A stretch of 64,000 nucleotides of DNA from the NCBI RefSeq assembly GCF_000003605.2, contig NW_003137821.1:430586-494585 (forward strand). The letters run 5' to 3'. Position 1 is the first letter of the stretch. Each line of letters starts with the position of its first letter. The notes beneath the pieces were generated by a model that was not told the origin of the DNA, did no database searches, and saw nothing but the letters and a program-made list of their open reading frames with translations. Positions 12,703-24,275 of this stretch are shown piece by piece. This stretch comes from Saccoglossus kowalevskii (Eukaryota > Hemichordata > Enteropneusta > Harrimaniidae). The position numbers and the translations under genes were made by a program.

Positions 12703-13535
12703 NNNNNNNNNNNNNNNNNNNNNNNNNNNNNNNNNNNNNNNNNNNNNNNNNNNNNNNNNNNNNNNNNNNNNNNNNNNNNNNNNNNNNNNNNNNNNNNNNN
12801 NNNNNNNNNNNNNNNNNNNNNNNNNNNNNNNNNNNNNNNNNNNNNNNNNNNNNNNNNNNNNNNNNNNNNNNNNNNNNNNNNNNNNNNNNNNNNNNNNNNN
12901 NNNNNNNNNNNNNNNNNNNNNNNNNNNNNNNNNNNNNNNNNNNNNNNNNNNNNNNNNNNNNNNNNNNNNNNNNNNNNNNNNNNNNNNNNNNNNNNNNNNN
13001 NNNNNNNNNNNNNNNNNNNNNNNNNNNNNNNNNNNNNNNNNNNNNNNNNNNNNNNNNNNNNNNNNNNNNNNNNNNNNNNNNNNNNNNNNNNNNNNNNNNN
13101 NNNNNNNNNNNNNNNNNNNNNNNNNNNNNNNNNNNNNNNNNNNNNNNNNNNNNNNNNNNNNNNNNNNNNNNNNNNNNNNNNNNNNNNNNNNNNNNNNNNN
13201 NNNNNNNNNNNNNNNNNNNNNNNNNNNNNNNNNNNNNNNNNNNNNNNNNNNNNNNNNNNNNNNNNNNNNNNNNNNNNNNNNNNNNNNNNNNNNNNNNNNN
13301 NNNNNNNNNNNNNNNNNNNNNNNNNNNNNNNNNNNNNNNNNNNNNNNNNNNNNNNNNNNNNNNNNNNNNNNNNNNNNNNNNNNNNNNNNNNNNNNNNNNN
13401 NNNNNNNNNNNNNNNNNNNNNNNNNNNNNNNNNNNNNNNNNNNNNNNNNNNNNNNNNNNNNNNNNNNNNNNNNNNNNNNNNNNNNNNNNNNNNNNNNNNN
13501 NNNNNNNNNNNNNNNNNNNNNNNNNNNNNNNNNNN
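12703..13535. other. assembly gap (833 N)
   Basis: Unknown bases. The left flank ends CTTAAAGGGCGG and the right flank begins CCTTTAAAG. These are the inverted ends of the MITE family B seen at 18957-19096 and 38620-38758. The gap therefore probably lies within such an inverted-repeat element, whose hairpin would explain why it was not assembled. Confidence 0.9.
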
Positions 13536-13920
13536 CCTTTAAAGAAAGCATCCATTCACTCAAATGTCAATGTAATGTAATGTAATGTAATGTAATGTAA
13601 TACACCGTTATACAACTTAACGTAACATAATGTGTGTAATGTGGTGCAATATATGGTAACGACAAACATCTGGAAGTGGATTATAGTATGTGTTATGATA
13701 CTAATAAGCATAATTATATGAAATATGTAAATTGTACTCCACGACACGAACCTTTCCCTACATAAATAGACACAACAGTGATGACATGTCATTAAGCGGG
13801 TAAGGACTTTTTATGCCGTGTGTTACAGAATTAAAAACAAATATTGTATTTATTATAATGCATTACAAAATTTCTTTTAGTAAAGAATTGCGATATTATA
13901 TACGGAGTGAGTTATAGACA

Positions 13921-14085
13921 TTAAAGTGGGAGGGTCGTCACCTGCACACGCGCGGGATTGAGTTCCAATCGATGATAACAACGATGCTAATAGCGCAAAG
14001 TGTCACGGGTAGATGTATGTTTTGTAAACAACGTCACACTATGGCCGTTTGACGCATGCGCAGATGACGCCCACCTGCTTTAAAG
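13921..14085. mobile_element. MITE family A, copy 2 (~165 bp)
   Basis: Same structure as the copy in sialyltransferase intron 1. It has a left end TTAAAGTGGGAGGGTCGTC, an interior with GATGATAACAAC and GACGCATGCGCAG, and a right end CCACCTGCTTTAAAG. The two copies differ at many scattered positions, so neither is a very recent insertion. Confidence 0.85.
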
Positions 14086-14452
14086 CAAAACGAGACAGTA
14101 AATCTCACTTTTTCTTTTTCATCATTGGTAATAGCCGTATTTTCAATGTGTTTGTGTAACTAAGTCTAACATACTTTTTAATGTCAAATCCCGAGGGGGG
14201 GGGGGGTACTCCAAGTCAGACCTGGTACCCATGCCGAAGTATAGCTTTTCAAAAAAGCCTCTAAACACGAATTTATTTTTGTTGAGGTAACATGAATTCA
14301 TGAGAATCCCTTTCTCACTCTTTATTACTATTGTTACATCCGCTACACGCATATACGAGTCAAATAACTAAATAACACCCCTTTTACGCGCTTTTTTTAC
14401 TTTAGTTTGCGTAGCATATGGGTGTCAACTACTTGGATTTCCGTTCTTCAGG

Positions 14453-15155
14453 TTAATCATATTTCTGTATTTTCATTATGAATGATTTTAAGGTGTACCA
14501 GCTATTCCATGTAGGCCACACTATACCATCCCAGTGTCCTTCCTCCTGTGGATAGTACATAGAGTTCAGATGGCTAAGAGCACATTCCTTGTACCACCAT
14601 GGACCGCGGTACTCTCTGGCACAATTGCCACCCCAACTGTCATTATCCCTGTCAAAGGTGGTGAATGGTTGGCCATCTAAGGCATTATTGTGCTGAGCCT
14701 TCATCCTATCACCAACTGTCCCCGAATATTGTCCCAAATGCAGTGTGTAGTTACTGTTTTCATCTTCAATCCAAAAAGAATCATACTCGGCGTATGTAGT
14801 ACTACCATCAAATTTTTCCAAATCGATTCTCAACTTGTAAGAAGCTTGGTTTGTCAAACCATAGATCTTGTTATTTCCTATCCAGTGTTCGCCGTTGATA
14901 TTTCCAAATACCTGCTTTATAATCAGTCCACTTTCTCTCGAAGTCAACAGATCCGTCTTGTCTACGCTGTATGACGGTCCATGCACCAGACTCTGTCGTC
15001 TCACAGTACACATCGAATGATTGTAATACTCCAATTGGTTGTACTTGATATATCCCTCTGTAGCCACCGATAGAATCTGGAATTGTGTCACAATTTGAGG
15101 AGAAAATACAAATCTGATGAAGAGTTTCTTTTCTTTTGTTGGGACATGGAGCCAT
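14453..15155 (-). CDS. fibrinogen-related domain (FReD) protein, 3' part, with a one-base frame disruption
   Basis: C-terminal fibrinogen-like globular domain of a secreted lectin-like protein (ficolin, tenascin and FREP kin), usually binding acetylated sugars or protein partners outside the cell. In reading order: SNCDTIPDSI and GIYQV, FDVYCETTESGAWTVIQRR, DFERKWTDYKAG, FGNINGEHWIGNNKIYGL, then the calcium-loop and cysteine region DRDNDSWGGNC, GPWWYKECALSHLN, and YTLKSFIMKI before the stop at 14453. The first part (15155 to about 14911) and the second (about 14909 to 14453) are in different frames. The family expects YKAG to continue directly into FGN, and one extra base near 14910 separates them. 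This is either a sequencing or assembly error, an allele, or a young pseudogene; the rest is well conserved. A likely acceptor precedes the domain on the minus strand (CTCTTCATCAG). No signal peptide or upstream exon was identified. Confidence 0.75.
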
Positions 15156-15249
15156 GGTTGGGGTTTATGATTTATAAATTTTGTAAATATCCTAAGAAAA
15201 ACGGAACTTGGAATGATTTTCAAATTGCATCACCCAGTCGTGTGTATCC

Positions 15250-15290
15250 AGGATTTAAACCCAGTGAAAATTAGTCATTTTACAGTAATC
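15250..15290. mobile_element. solo end of MITE family C
   Basis: A 40-base piece ending CATTTTACAGTA matches the terminal repeat of the family C elements at 25843-26055 and 46047-46253 (AACCCAGTGAAAATTAG then TCATTTTACAGTA). It is the only part present, so it is a truncated or excised copy. Confidence 0.6.
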
Positions 15291-15510
15291 ACAAATAAGA
15301 CCACATCATCCTATGATAGGAGTATAGATATATTATTATTGTAGTTTTTAGTGACCTTGCTGTTGTACTTTCCCAAGTCAGTGTCGAGTCGATAAATAAA
15401 CACATTTACTTAATCTGAGCATGGAAGGTAGTAACGGAACAGGGAGTTGTAATGAGATTATTACAGCTTCCTGATCTGAGCGTCATAGAATATTGGACGC
15501 GCAGCGGAGG

Positions 15511-16939
15511 TCGATGCGACGACGTACTGTCTGAGTATATACTTTGAGGTATCCTCGTAATAACCTTGTTATTATACATCTTTTCCTTCCTTCTTTGTGT
15601 GGAGTCGGGTCAAACCCTAATGGCAGCCATGTTTGTTTTTATTATTAGAATACGCTAACGCACGTAATTATTACATATTTGGAATTCGCATTTCCTTATA
15701 TGGTAGGATGAAAATACCCTGTCAAATACCGCAAAATTACGGCCCGCTGTAACTAATGGCGTTACGGTGACAGATGTATAATAAATTATGTTAACAGTTA
15801 CTGCAAACAGTGCAAACCCATTGGCCCATGAGACATACCAACTTGGCATATGCTTGGATGCTTTAGCTTATCATGGTACTTTTCAGTGTGTTTGTTGAAT
15901 CAGCAGATCCCCGGTAGTTAAACCGAAGTGAAAGTGAATTGTTTTATATACGTACACAGAAGACATAATTTACCGGATTGTTGTCAAAACTGCCGTGCAA
16001 ATAAATTCTTCTGTACTTCCATATACACTGTAGATGGCAACGTAAATATTCTACGAACAATAGGCTGCTCAGGGATGCATATCCAGGCTCCACTTCCTTA
16101 TGGAGAAGAAATGGAAAAGATACGAGGTCCCTCCAAACGCCCTCTATAGTTAAATTTTCTGTCCCACAATCCTTTGCAAAATTCAATCGGAAGTTTTCTT
16201 CCTTATATAATATACCTGGCAACTTAGTAAACATGTTGAGAATGGCTTACAAGCTCTCAACTTTCACCCAGCCGATCAGTGTTCAGTAAAGAAAAAGAAA
16301 GCAGTATAGTTAATTTCCTACTGTCATGATGGAACTTGAAATTCGGCAAATGGGTCAACCTTATTCCGATATTTTGTTCGTGCGTCTGTGCCTCTGCCCG
16401 TAAGACTGGCGCAAACTATTTCAAGACAGAGTGTATCGGTACAACTGGTTCAAGTGTGCTATAAACAGTTTCGCAGAAACACGCACATCATTTGTTTTCA
16501 CGATTTGATTCAAAATGATTTACTGATACTTGATTATTTCCACAATCTTTTCTCTGAAATGACTGGCCCGATTTCAATCAAACTAGATATGATGATAAAA
16601 TGTATTATTATACATCTTTCACCGTAACGCCATAAGTTACAGCGTGCCGTAATTTTGCGGTATTTTACTGGGTATTTTCATCCTACCATATTAAGAAACG
16701 CGAATTCCAAATATGGAACGATTACACGCGTAAGCGTCCTCTAATAATAAAAACAAGAAACATGGCTGCCCCAGGGTTTGACCGGACCCACACAAAGTAG
16801 TTTGCTGATTCTGTTCTAAACATTTTGGATTTCGGCATTCCGATGGTGTATCCTTGGAAGGAAAAGATGTATAATAATAATTAATGTTATTACGAGTAAA
16901 CTGCAAAGCATGCACTCAGGCAGTACGCGATCTCATCGA
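15511..16939. mobile_element. foldback DNA element with ~280-330-bp inverted arms
   Basis: The left arm (15511 to about 15792) and right arm (about 16603 to 16939) are inverted copies. Shared stretches include CGTACTGTCTGAGT versus its counterpart CGTACTGCCTGAGT, TTATTATACATCTTTTCCTTCC, GGTCAAACCCT, CATATTTGGAATTCGC, ATGGTAGGATGAAAATACCC and CCGCAAAATTACGG. The central ~810 bases carry no recognisable transposase. Pieces of the same arm occur at 36457-36690, and its terminal part builds two small MITEs at 55185-55322 and 63582-63700. Confidence 0.8.
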
Positions 16940-17284
16940 TACTCCCGCTTGCATTGTCTTAGTAATACTTTGCATTATTATACATTTCAAGAAGCAGCAT
17001 ATTTAGCTGTTTAAAAATAGGTTGTTATTTACTGCGATAAAATAACACATGTACAATGTTTTATATAGTACACATTCAAGGCCACTGGTAATTATGCTGG
17101 TTGTGATGATTTAGTACGTCAACCCTTCAACTATTCATGACGAGGACTATTTTATTCACAATGACCTATTTATTGTATTACCAATAAATTAAAAACATAG
17201 GAATTTGTCGATAATTTTCAACTCAATTTGTCAGTACTATTAGTACTTTTGTTTTTTGAATATTGAATATTAATCTTCATTTTT
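16940..17284. other. intergenic, no gene seen
   Basis: AT-rich sequence between the foldback element and the LINE fragment. It may include the 3' tail of that LINE, but no motif supports this. Confidence 0.4.
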
Positions 17285-17845
17285 CACAATGTTCTTGAAT
17301 GGAAAAAATGCTATATCATCAGCGTATACAATAAAGAAGGGACTGTTATATTCCCTAGTATTAGGTATTCAGTTGTATTTTTATAAGAAAAAAAAAAAGT
17401 TAAATATAGTTGGGGACAATGGGCATGCTTGTCGTATCTTACTCACAAAATGGTCAGTGTAGCTTTCAAATAGTTTCACAGATTATTTCAAATTGTTGTA
17501 CTTACTCATGATTACCTTAATAAACTTGTCAGTCACACCAGGTTAATATGAACCCTCCTTACATACTGTATCAAACGCTTCTCTTAAATCTACAAAGCAC
17601 ATGTAAAGTGAGTGGGATTTGTATTTTTCATAATTTTCTAAGGTTTGATTTGAAAATAAATACATGGTCAGATATTCTATTGTTTTTTTTTTTCTAAAGC
17701 TTATTTGGTATATCATATACACGAAAAAAGGTATTCATAATAATGGTAAAATGTTTCCCTGGGCTACTCGAAATATTGATTAATTCCCTTGTAATTAGCT
17801 GGATCTGTCAATATACCATTTGAACCATGCTGGTGCTGATATACC
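17285..17845 (-). mobile_element. decayed LINE reverse-transcriptase fragment
   Basis: On the minus strand the order of non-LTR reverse-transcriptase motifs is preserved. DPANYKGI lies near 17800, FVDLREAFDTV near 17563-17600, QACPLSPTIFN near 17400-17440, and the catalytic YADD near 17310-17340. Reading frames are interrupted by stops and shifts, so it is a dead copy lacking its 5' and 3' parts. Jockey/CR1-like families are likely, but the clade cannot be fixed from this fragment. Confidence 0.75.
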
Positions 17846-17979
17846 CCATAATGTTGTTGAAAATCATAATTAAATTGAAGTATTATGAAATCAATACTAT
17901 TTTTAATCATTGCATTTGAAGTTCTGTTTTAATGCTTCTTTTATTTTTTTCGGTAATAATGTATCTCTTATAGATGACA

Positions 17980-18300
17980 CATCGGAGTTGTTCATATAGG
18001 TGATTGTCCGTCGCCCGTCCGCCGTCTATCAACAATTGCATTTTCGACTTCTTCTTGAAAACTACCAGCTCTATTGCGTTGATACTTAGCATATAGTTAC
18101 ATTTGGTGGATCTTTTTGTCAGAATGCTCTACTTCATTTTGCGCCGATATCATCAACTCTCTATTTTTTGCAAACATTTTTGTCATTTTTGATAAAAAAT
18201 GATATTTTTGATTTTTTCTTGAATCCTACCAGCCCGACTGCTTTGATATTTGAGGTGTACATAATTTTTTGTGAACAATTTTTTTGATGAAGTTAAGTTG
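17980..18300. repeat. dispersed-repeat-like sequence
   Basis: A stretch with GTCCGTCGCCCGTCCGCCGTC followed by two related lines about 170 bases apart, ACTACCAGCTCTATTGCGTT and CCTACCAGCCCGACTGCTTT. It resembles the degenerate dispersed repeats common in invertebrate genomes. No coding content. Confidence 0.35.
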
Positions 18301-18594
18301 ACATGTTCTTAAAAGACAGAACCAAACTACTTGTTTGTGGGTTAACCGCGTTTTGTCATATGGGTGTGCATTACTTGACTTTATAGCTACTGCAATGTTC
18401 TTGTAGGACAGCGGAGCTACTTCGTTCGCCAGGTAGCTTATTATGATTTCCCTTATAGATCTACCGCTGTATGTATGTACTAACGTTGACTCCACTCATA
18501 CTACCAGTGTTGGGTGTCTTTCTATCATCGAAGACAGTCTTAATTTATATCTAAAAAGTAATTATAATTGATATAATAATAATAGAATGGCAAT

Positions 18595-18840
18595 TAATTG
18601 TAAAACAAAAGCATAGGCAAGAATTAGATTGCAAGTTTAGCGCAAGTGTAATTGTAGACGAAAACCTTACGTGGAAACCTCACTGTTATACAGTGATTAA
18701 ACAGGTTAATAGTAATATTGCGCTGTTTCGAACTTGAAGATAAAAGCGTTCCTACCAATGTCTATTATTCTATAATACTAGTAGTCACGTTTTAACACAT
18801 TGCCTGACACAGTTTCTTACAAAAATGTATCTCTGATTTA
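18595..18840 (+). mobile_element. decayed LINE fragment, C-terminal end of RT ORF
   Basis: The plus strand encodes VIVDENLTWKPHC followed by IKQVNSNIALFRT, the usual stretch after the reverse-transcriptase catalytic core in Jockey/CR1-type LINEs. The frame then breaks. It lies in opposite orientation to the fragment at 17285-17845, so it is a separate insertion. Confidence 0.6.
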
Positions 18841-18956
18841 TAAATTGTTAAATAGTACTGTGTCGCCACATATGGGTAATTTGTATTTTTTATTCGTAAT
18901 TTCTCACATTTACAAGATCGTAACAAGATGAAATTACCCGGAAATTATCATTACGA

Positions 18957-19096
18957 GTTCCTTTAAAGGGCGGCAGTCGTCGCGCCGCGTCCTGTTCGAT
19001 ATGAGACTCATAGTGACGTATACAACGAGTGTAAAATACATTGTTTATTTACGTGAAATTCGAACACGCGCTGGGCGACGACCACCGCGCTTTAAC
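18957..19096. mobile_element. MITE family B, copy 1 (~140 bp)
   Basis: The left end is CTTTAAAGGGCGGCAGTCGT and the right end GACGACCACCGCGCTTTAA, imperfect inverted repeats. The interior includes CGCGTCCTGTTCGATATGAG, AAAATACATTGTTTATTTAC and AATTCGAACACGCG. It is closely matched by the copy at 38620-38758. Confidence 0.85.
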
Positions 19097-19099
19097 CAG

Positions 19100-20265
19100 T
19101 AAGGATTTTTATCGTGAAAGTTCAGTGGTTGTCAGTGCTAAATACAGGAATAGAATTAAGTCAATTAGACGAGCAAGTAACTTTTTAAAAAGACATACCT
19201 CAAGGATTTTTGGAACGTCGCAGTGTAAATTGTCTTGTCTCTTATATTTTTTATTATTATTGTATTTTACTAACTATATTTTAAAGTAATTGAGAGCCCC
19301 GAGGAGATAGGCTTCTATATTGAGGATTCTATAATAATAAATTATACTACTATACCACAGTTGTCACTGTACAAGCCGTTCGCAATATAAATATGTTTAT
19401 TTTGTTTATAGCAACAGAATTCTTTTGAGACATGCGACATTTTCGTCAAAAATAATTTGCAATCATGAGTTATTAAAAACAGTATTACATGTACATTGTT
19501 ATTAGTTTAATCCGTAAAAATGATTGCTAAAAAGAAACACATCTTGCTCGTATTTGTCAGATCCTGTCCTGTTACAAGAGAGTGTGCTATTATGAATACC
19601 AGTATGTAATGATCAATATTACCGGTACTATGTGATATGCCGCTAGAAATGATATCATTTTCTGATCAGTACTTTTACCAAATTTATTGATTTTTCTCGA
19701 TTCCTGAGATTAGTAAAGATGTCACGTGTCACCAATGAAATGAATTCAAAATATCGCTGAACAAGAAATTAGCATAATCCAGTATGATGATGGAGAAATT
19801 GTTGAGCAAACTTGCGTGGTGACGATTCACTAGAAAATAAAAAAAATTCCACTGTACCATTGTATGTCTACTCCGTGCCATGGACTTTTTCACTCGGAGC
19901 AATGTCACGACAATAGTGTATTGACCTCAAAACTAAAATTGAAGGCCTTCGGCATACAATTTAAATAACAAAAGCGTGAATGTCGCTACAAAGCTCTAAG
20001 ACTATCTCAACTAGTAATAGGTATGGTTGGGTATTGACTGAGAGGGTTATTGAGATTTGCGACAGTTGCCTGGCACACCGAAGTACTGGTGGAATAATCG
20101 ATAACTTTCAACGTAACTGTTCATAGCCTACATTAATGAGATAACATCCATTGAGTTTTAAACGTCCCACCAGTGGCTTTAAATCGACGATCTGTAACGT
20201 TACTGCCAATGTAATATAGAGGTATATTTGTGCCGTGAAGAATTACAATACATTTATTTACTTTT
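19100..20265. other. intergenic, no gene seen
   Basis: AT-rich DNA with no exon-like segment that I can support. An 82-codon open frame beginning inside the MITE at 19041 runs out at 19289 and has no recognisable domain. Confidence 0.45.
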
Positions 20266-21520
20266 GTCGGCCCCTCTATTATCAATATGCAAAGCTACAG
20301 TACATATGGGTGCGCTTGTCCTTCGACAGTAACTCCTTGGGCGTGAGTGAGTCTAAACTTCGGTACCACACCACCTAGTGAAATCAACTACTGATCGGAT
20401 CTAGTATTTTTCAAAGGTAGGACGTTTATATTGACTTGTGCCGTTTCATACACACCAAATTAATTCCCATAAGACAATGCGACTACGTGAACTCTCAATA
20501 TTATGCATGAAAGTCGTGTGTGCTACTGGAAAGGGTAAGCCCCGATGTCAGTAGTGCTGTATATACGGGACTCTCCCTTTGGCGCCGACGTGATCATATC
20601 GCAGCCCCGGGTCACAGATCTTGTTTCACCTGTAGGTTTCATTTGCTCTGACATTTTTATTAGTTGGTTCACAATCTGTGGTTGGTAAAAAACATTGAGG
20701 GTATACAGACACACATACGTTACGTTACGTAACTCAGTCGGTCGTTCGGTCCCTGTGTGGTCATCCACAATCCGCACAAGTATGGCTTGATGTTGCGTAA
20801 TACTATACCAACTCTCCGTCCCGTACGTCTGGTCGTGATACAAACATAGTCACGTATATGTCGATTACATTAGTCTATATACACCACAATCGTCAGTGTA
20901 TCCGAAATCACAGGACTGTGCCGAAATATTCGCCCTGTTGTCGCCAGACCAGTGATGGAGGGAATGTGGTCTTGTGCGTTTCCCTAGACTAATAACGTCC
21001 ACAAGAATATCCATTAGGCATGAATACTTCAACCGTAGACCTGAGCGATATTTCTAAGGTTATTGATTTTAACCTTAGTCTACTGAGAATTTTTTTTTTA
21101 CCTAGCAGTTGATTATGATAAGTAATATGACTGGCATGATTTCTATTTGTACACGGGAATTTTATTTCAATAACATTGTCACCAGCATCTTAGGATTTAT
21201 TCACGGGACGTGTTCTGTCGCAGAGCACATACTCGTAGTGTTCTGAGACCCTGTGTATAGGATGAACTGTGGTAGGGCATGGATCTCCATGTGTAGAGGG
21301 AACAACAATCAATACAATATAAATGAAACAAGTTTGTACAGGAGTGCCTGTGCTTCCCAGAATAGTTACCCTCCTTAATTTCACGTCATTTTCATTAGGT
21401 CTAGCTTGCTGATTAGTTACTAGTAGCAAACTTCGTGTTTAATTATGTTTACATTAAAGTCATTCAAACTTGATGGACGATGGAGTCAGTTCCATTCGAG
21501 TCTTCGTGTGTGAATTTCCT
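20266..21520. repeat. dispersed repeat, copy 1
   Basis: The left block (20266-20318, CTATTATCAATATGCAAAGC) and right block (21321-21515, AATTTCACGTCATTTTCATT, then CTAGCTTGCTGATTAGTTAC) recur in the same order and strand at 23240-23292 and 24081-24275. The interiors differ in length. This looks like one element or duplicated segment about 1.0-1.25 kb long. No protein function is recognised in its open frames. Confidence 0.55.
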
Positions 21521-23239
21521 CGATTTGTTTTGTTTACGGTAGATAAAAGTGTGAGGAACAGGTGAATTCGGTGGGAAAATATAGTCAAGTGAAAATAATT
21601 GCATTTAAATAATTGAAAAGCCATCGCATAACATAACCGGTTCGTGAAATTCTTTAAAATGGCAATATACAAAACAGGACTATTATTACAACGGTATAAA
21701 GCATTGAGCTCCCTTACATGACATTTTTGAGGTCAAGTTTATCCAAGGGTGTGTTCATTGTGTGTAAGTTTGACCATTGAGGTATTATACCCCTATGGTT
21801 TGACAGAGAATCAATGAAACGAAAATGAAAAATTCTTTCTAGTAGTATCCATGCATACTATACGAGGAGGGGGGTCGGTCACGGGGTGAAACAAAATAAC
21901 TGTTTATTTAATATGTATTTCTAACTCATTTTTGGGCATGTTTATTTTTTTCATTCTAGTGGATGTTTTGTTTTCTGTTTGTTTTTGTCATGGAATGACA
22001 TCCATGCTTTATTGTACTTTGATCTCGCAGTATGTCCATTTTTAGGATACAACTTCAATGAAGACTACTACATGTATTAATATTATATGCCGTGACTTAT
22101 GTGGACGTGTTTCCTACTTAGGTTGTTTGTGCATTTTCCAAATGAAATGTATTAATTTGTGAATGCGAGCTAGATCCATAGAAAGTGTCAATGCACGTAC
22201 ACTGGAACCGCCGACATGGGAATTTCTCAACACCGTGTATTGTACTATTTTGGAGACGTAAAACGTAGCGACAAAACAACTTACAAAAAGTACGAGTATT
22301 GTTGTCACGTACATGTCACAGTCCTTTTATACCGCACAAACCCTTTTGTAATCGATTTCACCAGAACGCCACTGCGAGACTTTCTCAAGCGTAGGTACAA
22401 ATACTGAAAATACATTATGATAATATTTCAGTATTAGTTGTAATTATATAACAAGTACGACAAAAATACTAGGTTTACAGACAAAAGAAATAGATCATAT
22501 GAAAAACAGAGCTTTTTTGCATCACTTTTAAAACTGAATGCTGATAAATTAAAAATACTTAGTCTAGACAAATTAGTGTTAAATAGATATGGTAAACGAT
22601 TAAAAAGTGAGTTTTGTTCAAAGGTAACTCTTCCACCACGAGATTCATGAAACGTTCGTATCTGTCTAGTTGTTCGTTCAGCTATATGAAAGATAAACAT
22701 TGGTTCATAGTCGAAATATGAATTTACCGTTTTCAAAAAAACATAACAAATAAAAATAGTTACGCCTGTCAACTAAAAAAGGTAGATTAAATTTACCGCA
22801 TAAGTCAACATGATTAAAATCATAAATAACAACCTTTTTACATTTAAAAAAAAGTATTTTAAAATGTTCTGAATTCACTTTGCCATACGATTCATTACGA
22901 GAGAAGTGTGTTTCAGCTTGGTTCTCAAAAAGCTACCTACACTGTCTAGCAATGTATGCAGCCCATTTTCCAAAACGATTTAACATGCCTAGTAACCTTC
23001 TGGTTTGTGATACAATTGAGTTTACGATTTTTATATTTCGGTGACATGAGGGAGTTTTATAGTTGGACAACGACATCAGCAACATGGCCGCCAATACTCT
23101 TACCCAATATACATGGTTACAGAGCGAGCATTTGATGTACGATCTCTCGCGTTGACATCGATTGTGACGTGACTAACTTTTACCGAATTACTAAAACAAA
23201 AAAAAAAGATTTTATACAGTATTTTCAAAAAGTTTACTA

Positions 23240-24275
23240 TTGTCAGCCCTCTATTATCAATATGCAAAGCTACAGTACATGTAGGTGCGCTGGTTTCTGA
23301 GTATTTGTTGGAATTATTCAGGATGCCCTTTCCCAATTGTTTAAATAGTCCACCAAAGAGCGACGCGCCCGATGGCTGTGTCAATAACGAGAATCCATAC
23401 ATTGAAAGCAAATCATGTGTGCTATGAATTAAAATGTCACCTGTCATTTTATTGATATATTCGTTACTGAGATATGGTCACCGAGCAGTTATATATATCA
23501 CGATGTATGGGAACACGAAGATTTATTTGTTTATGTTTAATTGTTATTAATTTATTTACAATACAGCTGTAACTAAGCTGTGAAAGAAGAAAACAAACAG
23601 CTTTCACGATCGAATACTGTGAGTCGTTCAACATAACATAAAATGCAATTTATGTTTATGTTTATTGAAACACTTAAAATTCCTCGGAATGAATTAAAAT
23701 GGTTACACTAACTACTACATGTAGAACACAAAAAATACTATCTAAAGCACCACAATGATTAAAACTACAATTTAAAAAAAAAATGGTGATAATAATGATG
23801 CAATTTATTATTTTTTCTATATAACTGATATGATTCCAATTATACATATGTTTGTTGTGGTGGTACCGTTCGTTTATACCACTACCTCCTTTTCATTATA
23901 CTTGTATCAAGTAACGGAATTAACATTCTGTGGGCGGAAATAAAGACTAAATAATGTTACACAATTTTATAATATTAATTGCAAAAGTACACATATTTAA
24001 TAACTGGAAACGCCATAAGATTCTATTGAGCCCCCCCACCCAATATTGTTTTTTTAAAACCAATAATCCTGAGATGATTAAATGAAACAAGTTTGCGCAG
24101 GAGTGCCTGTAATTCCCAGGATAGTTATCCTCCTTAATTTCACGTCATTTTCATTCGGTCTAGCTTGCTGATTAGTTACTAGTAGCAAACTCCGTGTTTA
24201 ATGATGTTTACAGGAAAGTCATCCAAACCTGAGCCAGTTCCATTCGAGTCTCATTACAATCGCGTGTGAATTTTT
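23240..24275. repeat. dispersed repeat, copy 2
   Basis: Shorter version of the 20266-21520 sequence with the same two end blocks and a diverged centre. A minus-strand open frame at 23100-23447 overlaps its left part and has no recognised domain. Confidence 0.55.

Noticed and set aside
12644-13585. Four long open frames across 12.64-13.59 kb
   Set aside because: They exist only because the gap bases are unknown; none has coding evidence at its ends.
15928-16234. Open frames inside the foldback element
   Set aside because: No transposase or other domain recognised, and they cross the arm boundaries.
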